Of a DNA stretch of 64,000 bases, positions 17,241-25,973 are shown piece after piece. The number at the start of each line of letters is the position of its first letter. Position 1 is the first letter of the stretch. Position numbers and translations under genes: made by a program. A model generated the notes under the pieces. That model did no database searches. It saw nothing but the letters and a program-made list of their open reading frames with translations, and was not told the origin of the DNA. The DNA is from Bordetella genomosp. 2 (GTDB lineage: Bacteria > Pseudomonadota > Gammaproteobacteria > Burkholderiales > Burkholderiaceae_B): NCBI RefSeq assembly GCF_002261345.1, contig NZ_NEVT01000006.1, positions 310,001 to 374,000 on the forward strand, given 5' to 3'.

Positions 17241-19313
17241 GTGACCCAGACCGCACCAGCCCCCGCCCGGCGTTTTCGCGTCGGCTTTGACGTGGGCGGC
17301 ACGTTCACTGATTTCACATTGCTGGCCGAACACACCGGCGCGCTGCATTACTTCAAAGTCCCTTCCACCCCGCACGATCCCGCCGAGGCGATCCAGGCCG
17401 GCCTGTCGCACTTGATGCGCGAACACGGCATCGCCGGGCCCGAGCTGGCGCACGTGGGCCACGGCACGACGGTGGCGACCAACATGGTGATCGAGCGGCG
17501 CGGCTCGCGGTGCGCGCTGGTGACCACGCGCGGCTTTCGCGACGTGCTGGAAATCGGCCGGCAAACGCGCCCGCACCTGTATGACTACAACGTCACCAAG
17601 CCGGCGCCGCTGGCGCCGCGCGCCTGGCGCTTCGAGATATCCGAGCGCATCGCGGCCGACGGTTCGGTGCTGGCGCCGCTCGACGAGGACGAGGTCGTCG
17701 CCGTGGCGCGCCAACTGGCGGCGGCGCAGGTGGAATCGGTGGCCATCTGCTTCATGCACAGCTACCGCAATGATGCCCACGAGCGGCGGGCGCGCGACAT
17801 CCTGGCCGAATACCTGCCCGGCGCGTACTTGAGCGTGTCCAGCGAGATTCTGCCGGAGTTCCGCGAGTACGAGCGCATGTCCACCACGGCGCTCAATGCC
17901 TATGTGGGCCCGCGCATGGCCGCCTACATGCGCAACCTGGTCGATTCGGTGCGCGGCATGGGCGTGAGCGCCCCGCCCGCCACCGTGCATTCCAATGGCG
18001 GCCTCATGTCGGTGGAATCGGTGCTGACCGCGCCGGTGCGGACCTGCGTGTCGGGGCCGGCGGCCGGTGTCATCGGCGCCGCCGAACTGGGCCGCGCGGC
18101 CGGCTTTCCCAATCTGATCACCTTCGACGTGGGCGGCACCAGCACCGATGTCTCGCTGGTCGCCGACTTGCAGCCGCTGTTCACCTCCAGCCGGCTGGTC
18201 GCGGATTATCCGGTCAAGACGCAGATGGTCGACGTGCACGTGATCGGCGCCGGCGGCGGCAGCATCGCCCGCATCGACGACGCCGGCGCGCTGAAGGTCG
18301 GGCCGCAAAGCGCCGGCGCCGTGCCGGGCCCCATCGCCTACAACCGCGGCGGCACGGTGGCGACCCTGACCGACGCGCACGTCGTGCTGGGCCGCCTCAA
18401 CCCGGTCGCCTTGCTGGAAGGCCGCATGGCGGTCCACGCCGAGCAGGCCCGCGCGGCGTTGCAGGCGCAGATCGCCGGGCCGCTGGGCCTGAGCGTCGAA
18501 GAAGCCGCCTACGGCATCCTGCGCATCGCCAATTCCAACATGGCCCGCGCGGTCCGGGCCGTATCCACGGAGCGCGGCCACGACGTGCGCAAGTTCGCGC
18601 TGTGCGCCTTCGGCGGCGCCGGCGGCCTGCACGCGGCCGAACTGGCGCGCGATTGCGGCATCGGCAAGGTGCTGATCCCGCAGGAGCCCGGCACCATGTG
18701 CGCGCGCGGCATCCTGCTGTCCGACATCTCCATGGATTTCGTGCAGACGCTGATGGCGCATGCGCACGCCGACGGCTGGCTGGCGGTGCAGCAGTCGCTC
18801 GATACACTGGCGGACAAGGCGGGCGCCTGGCTCGCCGAGGAAGGCGTGCCAGGCGCGGCGCAGCGCCTGTCGGCCGTGATCGACGCGCGCTACCAGGGCC
18901 AGAACTTCGAGATCCCGGTGCCCCTGGACGGGATGCGCCTGATGCCGCTGGCGGATTTCATCGCCGCGTTCAGCGCGGCCCATATCCGCGAATACGGCTA
19001 TGACGCCGCCGAACGCGCGATCGAGATCGTCAATTGCCGGGTGCGCGCGGTCGGCCTGGTGCCGCGCGCGCCGCTGGCCCGCGTGGCGGGCGGCCGGACG
19101 CTGGACGAGGCGCTCAAGGAACGGCGTCGCGTCTATTTCGAGGCCGCTGGCTGGCTCGATACCCCCGTCTATCGCCGCGCCCTGCTGCCGCCCGACACGC
19201 CTGTCGAAGGTCCGGCCGTGATCGAGGAAATGAGCTCGACCACGGTCGTCCTGCCCGGCCAGCAGGCGCGCGCCGATGAATACGGCAACCTGATCGTCAA
19301 CCTCCACCCCTGA
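17241..19313 (+). CDS. Hydantoinase/oxoprolinase family, subunit A (HyuA-like)
   Basis: A 690-residue ATP-dependent hydantoinase A subunit, with N-terminal RVGFDVGGTFTDFTLL (ATPase-fold phosphate loop), GHGTTVATNMVIER and later TFDVGGTSTDVSLV and FGGAGGLHAAELA. With HyuB it hydrolyses N-methylhydantoin, 5-oxoproline or related cyclic amides, or carboxylates ketones in acetone carboxylase. The start is GTG at 17241 behind CCGGAG. It is the first gene of a five-gene operon ending at 23908. Confidence 0.88.
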   Translation: MTQTAPAPARRFRVGFDVGGTFTDFTLLAEHTGALHYFKVPSTPHDPAEAIQAGLSHLMREHGIAGPELAHVGHGTTVATNMVIERRGSRCALVTTRGFRDVLEIGRQTRPHLYDYNVTKPAPLAPRAWRFEISERIAADGSVLAPLDEDEVVAVARQLAAAQVESVAICFMHSYRNDAHERRARDILAEYLPGAYLSVSSEILPEFREYERMSTTALNAYVGPRMAAYMRNLVDSVRGMGVSAPPATVHSNGGLMSVESVLTAPVRTCVSGPAAGVIGAAELGRAAGFPNLITFDVGGTSTDVSLVADLQPLFTSSRLVADYPVKTQMVDVHVIGAGGGSIARIDDAGALKVGPQSAGAVPGPIAYNRGGTVATLTDAHVVLGRLNPVALLEGRMAVHAEQARAALQAQIAGPLGLSVEEAAYGILRIANSNMARAVRAVSTERGHDVRKFALCAFGGAGGLHAAELARDCGIGKVLIPQEPGTMCARGILLSDISMDFVQTLMAHAHADGWLAVQQSLDTLADKAGAWLAEEGVPGAAQRLSAVIDARYQGQNFEIPVPLDGMRLMPLADFIAAFSAAHIREYGYDAAERAIEIVNCRVRAVGLVPRAPLARVAGGRTLDEALKERRRVYFEAAGWLDTPVYRRALLPPDTPVEGPAVIEEMSSTTVVLPGQQARADEYGNLIVNLHP

Positions 19314-19324
19314 GACGCCTCGCC

Positions 19325-21061
19325 ATGAGTATCCGATCGACCACCGCCCCCGGCGCGGACCCGTTCGACCCCATCGAGATGGAGGTCTTCAGCAATCGCC
19401 TGCTGTCCATCACCGAGGAAATGGGCAATACCCTGATCCGTTCGTCCTTCTCGAGCAACATCAAGGAGCGCAAGGACTGCTCGGTGGCGCTGTTCGACGC
19501 GGCCGGACGCCTGGTGGCGCAGGCCGCCCACGTGCCGGTGCACCTGGGCTCCCTGTCGGGCGGCATCGACGCCGTGCTGCGGCGCTACGGGACGGCCGGC
19601 ATCCGTCCCGGCGACGTGTTCCTGTGCAACGACGCCTATCTGGCCGGCGGCACCCACGCGCCCGATATCACCGTGGTCTCGCCGATTTTCTGCGAGGGCG
19701 CGCTGCGCTTCTTCGCGGCCAATATCGGCCACCACACCGACGTGGGCGGCGCGGTGCCGGGCTCGACTTCGCACCACCTGAAAACGGTGTGGGAGGAAGG
19801 CATACGCCTGCCCGCCATGCGCATCGTGCGGCAGGGCGAGCTGGACCAGGACCTGCTGGAAATGATCGCCCACAACACGCGCGAGCCCGATAACCGGATG
19901 CACGACATCCGCGCGCAGATCGCCACCAACGACAAGGGCGCGCGGCTGGTGCTGGACCTGGTGCAGCAGTCCGGGCTGACGGCCGTGCTGTCGGCCATCG
20001 ACGGCATCCTGCTGTACACCGAGCGGCGGTTGCGCAACCGTATCGCCCAGCTGCCCGCCGGCACCGTATCGTTCGTCGAGCGCATGGACGACGACGGCAT
20101 GGGCGGCGATCCGGTCGCCATCCAGGCCAACGTGCACGCCCGCGACGGCCAGCTCTATGTGGATTTCACCGGCACCGGCAAACAGGCGCGCGGCGCGTTC
20201 AACCTGCCGGCCAGCGCCCTGAACGCCAGCGTGTACTTCGCGGTAAAAGCCATGCTGGACCCGGAGCTCATGCCCAACAATGGCCTGTTCCAGCCTATCA
20301 GCATCAGCGCGCCCGAAAACACCATCACCAACCCCAGCTTCCCGGCCGCCGTGGGCGCGCGGGTGACGACGGCGCAGCGCGTGGCCGGCACGGTGATCGG
20401 CGCGCTGGGCCAGTTGCTGCCGCCCGAGCGCGCCATGGCGTCGTGCAACGACGTGATGCCGTCCATGCTGTTCGCCGGCCCGCAGCGCGACGGCAAGGGC
20501 ACCTTCGTGTACCTCGAGACCCTGGGCGGCGGCGCCGGCGGCCGCGCGCAGGGCGACGGCATGGACGGCATCCAGGTGCATGTGACCAACACCTCCAACC
20601 TGCCCGCCGAGGCCCTGGAGATCGAGTATCCCCTGATGGTCGAGGAATATGCCCTGGTCGACGATAGCGGCGGCGCGGGCCGTTACCGCGGCGGCATGGG
20701 CATCGCGCGCCAGATCCGCTCGCTGCACGACCAGCTGACCTGCTCGATCCGCTGCGATGCCGCCCTGTTTGGCGCCGCCGGCCTGAACGGCGGGCTGCCG
20801 GGCGGCACCTCGCGGGTGGTGCAGAATCCCGGCCGCGCCGACCAACAGCGCCTGCCCAACAAGATTTCCGGCCATGCGCTGCCGGCGGGCCAGTCGGTGC
20901 GGCTGGAGACGCCCGGCGGCGGCGGCTACGGCGCGCCGACCGGGCGCGACCTGGCGGCGTTGCGCCGCGACCTGCTGGACGGCAAGGTGAGCCGGGCGGC
21001 GGCCGAACGCGACTACGGCAGCGAGCGCGTGGCGCAGGCCCTGGCAAAGGAACCGGCATGA
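19325..21061 (+). CDS. Hydantoinase/oxoprolinase family, subunit B (HyuB-like)
   Basis: A 578-residue partner of HyuA: PFDPIEMEVFSNRLLSITEEMG, HLGSLSGGID, NDAYLAGGTHAPDITVVSPIF and C-terminal GGGYGAPTGRD are family landmarks. It follows HyuA by 11 bp and its stop overlaps the next ATG. A and B together form the ATP-dependent ring-opening enzyme; the cyclic substrate is unknown, but the amine/amino-acid dehydrogenase encoded next suggests that the opened product is an amino-acid-like compound. Confidence 0.88.
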   Translation: MSIRSTTAPGADPFDPIEMEVFSNRLLSITEEMGNTLIRSSFSSNIKERKDCSVALFDAAGRLVAQAAHVPVHLGSLSGGIDAVLRRYGTAGIRPGDVFLCNDAYLAGGTHAPDITVVSPIFCEGALRFFAANIGHHTDVGGAVPGSTSHHLKTVWEEGIRLPAMRIVRQGELDQDLLEMIAHNTREPDNRMHDIRAQIATNDKGARLVLDLVQQSGLTAVLSAIDGILLYTERRLRNRIAQLPAGTVSFVERMDDDGMGGDPVAIQANVHARDGQLYVDFTGTGKQARGAFNLPASALNASVYFAVKAMLDPELMPNNGLFQPISISAPENTITNPSFPAAVGARVTTAQRVAGTVIGALGQLLPPERAMASCNDVMPSMLFAGPQRDGKGTFVYLETLGGGAGGRAQGDGMDGIQVHVTNTSNLPAEALEIEYPLMVEEYALVDDSGGAGRYRGGMGIARQIRSLHDQLTCSIRCDAALFGAAGLNGGLPGGTSRVVQNPGRADQQRLPNKISGHALPAGQSVRLETPGGGGYGAPTGRDLAALRRDLLDGKVSRAAAERDYGSERVAQALAKEPA

Positions 21062-21399
21062 CCGGCGCCATCGGCGGCGCTACCGGTACGACGGCGTCCC
21101 GGCCGTTGCTGCGTCGTGTTGCCGTCCCGGCCGCGCCCGTCCTGCGCCTGAGCTGGAATGGCCAGCCGCTCGAAGCGCGCCAGGGCGATACCGTGCTGAC
21201 AGCGCTGCTGCTGGCGGCCGGTCATTTGCGCGTCACGCTGGGCGAAGGCGCGCCGCGCGCCGGATTCTGCCTGATGGGCGCCTGCCAGGACTGCTGGGTG
21301 CAGACCGGCACGGGCCGGCGCCTGCGGGCCTGCACCACCCTGGCCGAAGACGGCATGGACCTGGTCAGCGCATTGCCGGGAGATCCGCCATGCCCATGA
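21058..21399 (+). CDS. (2Fe-2S)-binding small subunit of a three-subunit amine/opine dehydrogenase
   Basis: A 113-residue ferredoxin-like protein (Fer2_4 type). The cluster motif C-x4-C-x2-C appears in GFCLMGACQDCWV, with the fourth Cys in LRACTT. It corresponds to the small subunit of opine oxidase, HcnA and the gamma subunit of D-hydroxyproline dehydrogenase. The ATG overlaps the HyuB stop, and its own end overlaps the next gene. Confidence 0.82.
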   Translation: MTGAIGGATGTTASRPLLRRVAVPAAPVLRLSWNGQPLEARQGDTVLTALLLAAGHLRVTLGEGAPRAGFCLMGACQDCWVQTGTGRRLRACTTLAEDGMDLVSALPGDPPCP

Positions 21400-22787
21400 C
21401 AGGCACCGCCGGCGGCGGCCGGAACACGCCTGGGATGGTGGTGGTGGGCGCCGGGCCGGCCGGCGTGCGGGCCGCGCATACCCTGCTGGCGCACGGCGTA
21501 CGCCCGGTGGTCGTGGACGAAGCGCCGCTGCCCGGCGGGCAGATCTACCGCCAGGCGGCCGTGCCGCGCGCCGGCGCGCGCGAGCGCTACGGCTTCGAAT
21601 GGAAACGCGCGGCGGCCATCCATGCCGCCGGCGCCGAACTGCGCCGATGCGCCGACTACCGCGCCGCCACCACGGTGTGGAACGCCGCGCCGGGCTGCCT
21701 GGACCTGGCGGGAGCGGCCGGCATCGAATCCCTGCCCTATGCCCGCCTGTTGCTGGCGACCGGGGCCACCGACCGCGTCCTGCCATTCGCGGGCTGGACC
21801 TTGCCCGGCGTGTACTCGCTGGGCGGCGCGCAGATCGCCCTCAAGAGCCAGCATTGCCTGGTGGGACCGCGCATCGTCTTCGCCGGCACGGGCCCCCTGC
21901 TCTACCTGGTGGCCTACCAGTACGCGCGCGCCGGCGCGCAGGTGCAAGCCGTGCTCGACTGCGCCTCCCCGGCCGGCCGGGCGCGCGCGCTGCCGGCCTT
22001 GCTGAATCAGCCCGCCACGCTGGCCAAGGGCTTGTATTACCTGGGCTGGCTGCGCGCCCGCGGCGTGCCGGTGCATCGCGGCGCGCAGCTCGATGGCGCG
22101 CTGGGCTCGGCCCGGGTCGAGGCGGTGCGCGCGCGAATCGGCGGCGCGGCGCGCACCCTGGCGTGCGACGCGCTGGCCGTCGGCCATGGCCTGCGGGCCG
22201 AAACCCAGCTCGCCGATCTGCTCGATTGCGCCTTCGATTTCGATGGAGCGCAGCGGGCCTGGCTGCCCCGGCGCGACGCCGATGGCCGCAGTTCGGTCCC
22301 GGGGGTTTATCTGGCGGGCGACGGCGCCGGCATCGGCGGCGCCCATCTGGCGGAAATCGCCGGCGAACGGGCCGCGCTCGCCATGCTGGCCGACAGCGGC
22401 GTGCCGGTCGATGCGGCGCGACTGCGGCGGCTGGCCCGGCGCCAGGAACGGCTGGCGCGTTTCCGGCGCGGGCTGGACCAGGCGTTCGCGCTGCCGGCCG
22501 CGGCCGGCGCCGGCTGCGACGATGCCGTGATGGTATGCCGCTGCGAAGAGGTGCGTGCCGGCGTCCTGCGTTCGGCCGCGCAGCAATACGCGATCGACGA
22601 CCTGAACCGCCTCAAGGCGCTGACGCGCATCGGCATGGGCTTGTGCCAGGGCCGCATGTGCCAGGCCGGCGCCGCCGAGCTGCTGGCCGATTGCCGCCGC
22701 ATTCCGGTGGCGCAGGTCGGCCGGCTGCGCGGCCAGGCGCCCGTCAAGCCGCTGGACATGGCCAGCCTGGGCAAGGTGCAGCCATGA
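21390..22787 (+). CDS. FAD/NAD(P)-binding alpha subunit of the three-subunit dehydrogenase (OoxA/HcnB-like)
   Basis: A 465-residue flavoprotein with N-terminal VVVGAGPAGVRAAHTLLAHG, a second nucleotide-binding stretch (IVFAGTGPLLYLVAYQYARAG) and a C-terminal BFD-like iron-sulfur region, CRCEE...CQGRMC, as in OoxA/HcnB. The ATG at 21390 is used; the ATG at 21396 would give an ATGA overlap with the upstream stop. It would pass electrons between the DAO-like subunit and an acceptor. Confidence 0.82.
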   Translation: MPMTGTAGGGRNTPGMVVVGAGPAGVRAAHTLLAHGVRPVVVDEAPLPGGQIYRQAAVPRAGARERYGFEWKRAAAIHAAGAELRRCADYRAATTVWNAAPGCLDLAGAAGIESLPYARLLLATGATDRVLPFAGWTLPGVYSLGGAQIALKSQHCLVGPRIVFAGTGPLLYLVAYQYARAGAQVQAVLDCASPAGRARALPALLNQPATLAKGLYYLGWLRARGVPVHRGAQLDGALGSARVEAVRARIGGAARTLACDALAVGHGLRAETQLADLLDCAFDFDGAQRAWLPRRDADGRSSVPGVYLAGDGAGIGGAHLAEIAGERAALAMLADSGVPVDAARLRRLARRQERLARFRRGLDQAFALPAAAGAGCDDAVMVCRCEEVRAGVLRSAAQQYAIDDLNRLKALTRIGMGLCQGRMCQAGAAELLADCRRIPVAQVGRLRGQAPVKPLDMASLGKVQP

Positions 22788-23908
22788 GCCTGGTGCATAC
22801 CGAAGTGGCCATCATCGGGGCCGGGCTGGTGGGCGCCGCCACGGCGCTGGCGCTGCGGCGGGCCGGCATCGCAGCGGTACTGGTCGAGCGCGGCTTGTGC
22901 GGGGCGCGCGCCAGCGGCGTGAATTTCGGCGGCGTGCGCCGCCAGGGCCGCTCCGTCGAACAGTTGTACCTCGCGCAGCGGGCCCACGGCATCTGGGCGC
23001 GGCTGCCCGAACTCATCGGCACCGACGCGGAATATGTGCGCTCGGGCCACCTGAAGCTGGCGCGTTCCCAGGCCGACCTGGAACGGCTGGCGGCCTACCG
23101 CGAGCAGGTGCGCGATTTCGACCTCGACTTGCAGATCATCGAGGGCGCGGCGCTGCGCCGCCGCTTCCCGGCGCTGGGGCCGGACGTCGCGGGGGGCTCG
23201 CTGTGCCCCGCGGACGGCCAGGCCAACCCTCGCCTGGTGGCGCCCGCCTATGCGCACGCCGCGCTGCGGCACGGCGCGCGGCTGCTCGAACATTGCGCCA
23301 TCGTGCAGGCGGACGCGCACGGTGACGACTTCCTGCTGTGCGCCGCGGACGGCCGCCGCATCCGCGCGGCGTGGGTGGTCAACGCCGCCGGCGCCTGGGG
23401 CGCCGAGGTGGCCAGCTGGTTTGGCGACGTGCTGCCCTTGCAGATCAAATATCCGACCATGCTGGTCACCGAGCCGCTGACGCCGCAGATCGGCGTATCG
23501 CTGGGTGTCGAAGGCGGCGGTTTCTATGCGCGGCAAGTGGCCCGGGGCAACGTGGTGATGGGCGGCGGCTATGGCGCCGCCCTGCCCGGCAACCGCAGCC
23601 GGCCGGGCCGCGCGGCGCTGGCCGCGCTGGGCCGCACGGCCCCTGCCATCCTGCCCGCGCTGGCGCACGCCAGCGTGATCCGTTGCTGGTCGGGCATCGA
23701 AGGCTATTTCAGCGACAAGAATCCCGTCATCGGCGCCAGCCCGGCTGTCCCGCGCCTGTTGCATGCTTTCGGTTTTTCCGGCGGCGGCTTCCAGATCGCC
23801 CCGGCGGTCGGCGAAGTGGTGGCGGAAATGATCATGGGCCGCAACACCTTGATGATGCCCGAGCGCTTCGCGCCGGCCCGGTGGGCGGACGCGGCCGGTG
23901 CGTCCTGA
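22784..23908 (+). CDS. DAO-family FAD-dependent beta subunit (OoxB/HcnC-like)
   Basis: A 374-residue DadA/DAO-type oxidoreductase: EVAIIGAGLVGAATALALRRAG (FAD-binding GxGxxG), GVNFGGVRRQGRS and C-terminal HAFGFSGGGFQIAPAVGEVV. It oxidises a secondary or primary amine carbon in heterotrimeric enzymes such as opine oxidase and D-hydroxyproline dehydrogenase. The ATG at 22784 overlaps the upstream stop (ATGA); the long open frame reaching back to 21599 is not coding. It is the last gene of the hydantoinase operon. Confidence 0.85.
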   Translation: MSLVHTEVAIIGAGLVGAATALALRRAGIAAVLVERGLCGARASGVNFGGVRRQGRSVEQLYLAQRAHGIWARLPELIGTDAEYVRSGHLKLARSQADLERLAAYREQVRDFDLDLQIIEGAALRRRFPALGPDVAGGSLCPADGQANPRLVAPAYAHAALRHGARLLEHCAIVQADAHGDDFLLCAADGRRIRAAWVVNAAGAWGAEVASWFGDVLPLQIKYPTMLVTEPLTPQIGVSLGVEGGGFYARQVARGNVVMGGGYGAALPGNRSRPGRAALAALGRTAPAILPALAHASVIRCWSGIEGYFSDKNPVIGASPAVPRLLHAFGFSGGGFQIAPAVGEVVAEMIMGRNTLMMPERFAPARWADAAGAS

Positions 23909-23909
23909 G

Positions 23910-23938
23910 CGGGCCGCGGCGCCAACGGGCGCGGCCCG
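23910..23938. terminator. Hairpin between convergent genes
   Basis: CGGGCCGCG (23910-23918) and CGCGGCCCG (23930-23938) pair perfectly over 9 bp with an 11-base loop, directly after the dehydrogenase stop and before the end of the leftward IclR gene. It has no T-run. It probably serves both directions. Confidence 0.5.
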
Positions 23939-23962
23939 GATGGCGCGGGACGGCAAGCGGCG

Positions 23963-24802
23963 TCAGCCGGGCGCCTGCCCCGCCTCATGTCCCAGCATGG
24001 CGCTTACCGCATGGGCTTCGGCCCGCACGGCGGCGGCGGCGCGCCCATCGACCGATGCGTCGAAGCCGCCCGTCGCGCCGAGCGCCGTCAGCACGGCGCG
24101 GGGCCGGCCGGTGTAGTCGAAGATCGGCGCGGCGACCGCGCTGATGCCCTTCAGATTGGTGTCGCGCACGCAGGCGCAGCCGGCCGCCCGGACTTCGCGG
24201 CGCAATGCGCCTATGGGGTCGGCGCGTTCCAGCAAGGCGCGCTGGTCGGCGCTGGCGGCGTCGAGTTCGGCCCGCGCCTGCGCGCTGACCGCCGCCTCGT
24301 CCAGGGTGGCCAGGAATGCCCGTCCGGTGGCCGACCACAGCAACGGCAGCACCGAGCCCACCCGCACGTTCACCGTCACGGGCAGCCCCGGCTCTTCGAA
24401 ACGCACGATGGTCGGCCCCTTGTTGCCCATGACCGCGATGAAGCAAGTGACTTCCAGCGTTTCGCGCAGGCGCACCAGGGCGGGCTCGGCCAGCCGGACC
24501 GGCTCGGCCTGCCGCATCGCCGCCACGCCCAGCAGCAAGGCCTGCAGTCCCAGGTAGTACTGCTGCGACCCCGCGTCCTGCTGCACCAGCCCTTCTTCGA
24601 TCAGGCTTGCCAGGTAGCGGTGCACCTTGGCGGGGCTTTCGGCCACGTGGGCCGCCAGCGCGGTCAGGCTGGCGCGCCCGCCCAGGCGCGCCAGTCCCTT
24701 GAGCACCGCCATGCCGGTCTCCGCCGCCTGCACCCGCTGGCGGCGCTGGCGCGCGGGTGGCGGGTCATCGATGCGGGCCGTCTCGGAGTTCTTGCTGGTC
24801 AT
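23963..24802 (-). CDS. IclR-family transcriptional regulator
   Basis: A 279-residue IclR protein: winged helix near residues 25-85 (GMAVLKGLARLGGRASLTALAAHVAESPAKVHRYLASL in part) and the C-terminal effector domain (NLKGISAVAAPIFDYTGRPRAVL). It is divergent from the Bug gene at 24932. The 129-bp gap between them carries a cluster of TACGC motifs, one pair forming a palindrome inside a likely promoter, so this protein probably controls the Bug-P450 pair and itself. Confidence 0.9.
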   Translation of the reverse strand: MTSKNSETARIDDPPPARQRRQRVQAAETGMAVLKGLARLGGRASLTALAAHVAESPAKVHRYLASLIEEGLVQQDAGSQQYYLGLQALLLGVAAMRQAEPVRLAEPALVRLRETLEVTCFIAVMGNKGPTIVRFEEPGLPVTVNVRVGSVLPLLWSATGRAFLATLDEAAVSAQARAELDAASADQRALLERADPIGALRREVRAAGCACVRDTNLKGISAVAAPIFDYTGRPRAVLTALGATGGFDASVDGRAAAAVRAEAHAVSAMLGHEAGQAPG

Positions 24803-24833
24803 ACGCGCGCCTGCCGGGTTCGCTAAGGGAAAG

Positions 24834-24886
24834 TACGCACAGCTTAGCGGGTTTATTCATTTACGCATAGCGTATATTATTTACGC
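24834..24886. promoter_or_regulatory. TACGC-motif cluster: likely IclR operator and promoter of the Bug-P450 unit
   Basis: TACGC occurs at 24834-24838, 24862-24866 and 24882-24886, and inverted as GCGTA at 24870-24874. The middle pair forms the palindrome TACGC-ATA-GCGTA (24862-24874). It falls in the 17-base spacer of a promoter-like pair, TTTATT (24852-24857) and TATTAT (24875-24880), reading toward the Bug gene. This is the classic placement for a repressor. A further TACGC overlaps the iclR start codon region (24802-24806). Binding is inferred. Confidence 0.55.
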
Positions 24887-24931
24887 AAATAACAAACGCG
24901 GCAGTGCCGCCCAACGACCTGGAGACAAGCA

Positions 24932-25909
24932 ATGCACTTCCTCAAGCCCCTCATCACCCTGGGCCTGGCCGCCCTGCCCCTGCTGGCGCCGGCCGGCGCC
25001 ACGGCACAGGACTATCCCGACAAGCCGCTGCGCTGGATCGTGCCGTATGCGGCGGGCGGCGGCTCCGACTTCCTGGCCCGCACCATCGGCCAGGGCTTGT
25101 CGGCCCGCATCGGCCAGCCGGTGGTGGTGGACAACAAGCCGGGCGGCAATACCGCGATCGGCGCTTCCGAAACCGCGCGCGCCGCGCCGGACGGCTACAC
25201 CATGCTGTCGGCCGACAACGGCACGCTGGTGTTCAACCCGGTGCTGTACAAAGAGCTCTCGTACGATGCGGGCAAGGACCTGGCGCCCGTCACGCTGATG
25301 GGCCGCTTTCCGATGATCCTGGTCGTCGGCCCCGGCATGCAGGCCGGCAATGTGCAGGAGTTCATCGAGGCCGCCCGCAAGCAGTCGGCCGGGCTGGACT
25401 TCGCCTCGGCGGGCGCCGGCAGCCCGCACCACCTTGCGATGGAATTGTTCAAGGTCGAGACCGGCCTGAAGATGGTGCATGTGCCGTACCGCGGCGCGGC
25501 CCCGGCGCTGGCCGACGTGGCGGCCGGCCAGGTGCCCGCCATGATGGTCGACCTGGCCGCCGGCGCGGGCTTCATCAAGGCGGGCAAAGTGCGGGCCCTG
25601 GCGGTCGCCAACCCGACCCGGCTGCCGCAGCTGCCCGATGTCCCCACCTTCGCCGAGGCCGGCTACAAGAATGTCGAGGCGGCCGCGCTGGTTGGCCTGG
25701 TGGTGCCCGCCCGGACGCCGCCGGCGGTGATCGACGCGCTCAACAAGCAGGTCGTCGCCGCCATCGGCGCGCCCGACGTCAACAAGCGCCTGGTCGATTT
25801 CGGCATCGAGCCCGTCGGCGATACGCCGGCCGAATTCAGCGCGCTGCTGCAGAACGAGCGGACGCGCTGGCACAAGCTGATCAAGGACCTGGACATCAAG
25901 CTGGACTGA
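24932..25909 (+). CDS. Bug/TctC-family periplasmic solute receptor
   Basis: A 325-residue Bug receptor with a Sec signal ending near ATA-QDYPDK, then YPDKPLRWIVPYAAGG, NKPGGNTAIGASETA and LPDVPTFAEAGY. GGAG stands before the ATG. It is followed after 64 bp by the P450 fusion gene on the same strand, so receptor and oxygenase are probably co-expressed and may share a substrate. Confidence 0.9.
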   Translation: MHFLKPLITLGLAALPLLAPAGATAQDYPDKPLRWIVPYAAGGGSDFLARTIGQGLSARIGQPVVVDNKPGGNTAIGASETARAAPDGYTMLSADNGTLVFNPVLYKELSYDAGKDLAPVTLMGRFPMILVVGPGMQAGNVQEFIEAARKQSAGLDFASAGAGSPHHLAMELFKVETGLKMVHVPYRGAAPALADVAAGQVPAMMVDLAAGAGFIKAGKVRALAVANPTRLPQLPDVPTFAEAGYKNVEAAALVGLVVPARTPPAVIDALNKQVVAAIGAPDVNKRLVDFGIEPVGDTPAEFSALLQNERTRWHKLIKDLDIKLD

Positions 25910-25973
25910 GCAATACCGCCCTGCCCGCGCCGCGGCGGCGGCCGGGCAAGGCTTGTTTCACGCGGAGCCTCCC

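Noticed and set aside
21599-23908. 769-residue frame ending in the DAO-like subunit
   Set aside because: Only the part from 22784 on has flavoprotein features; upstream it is a shadow of the OoxA-like gene.
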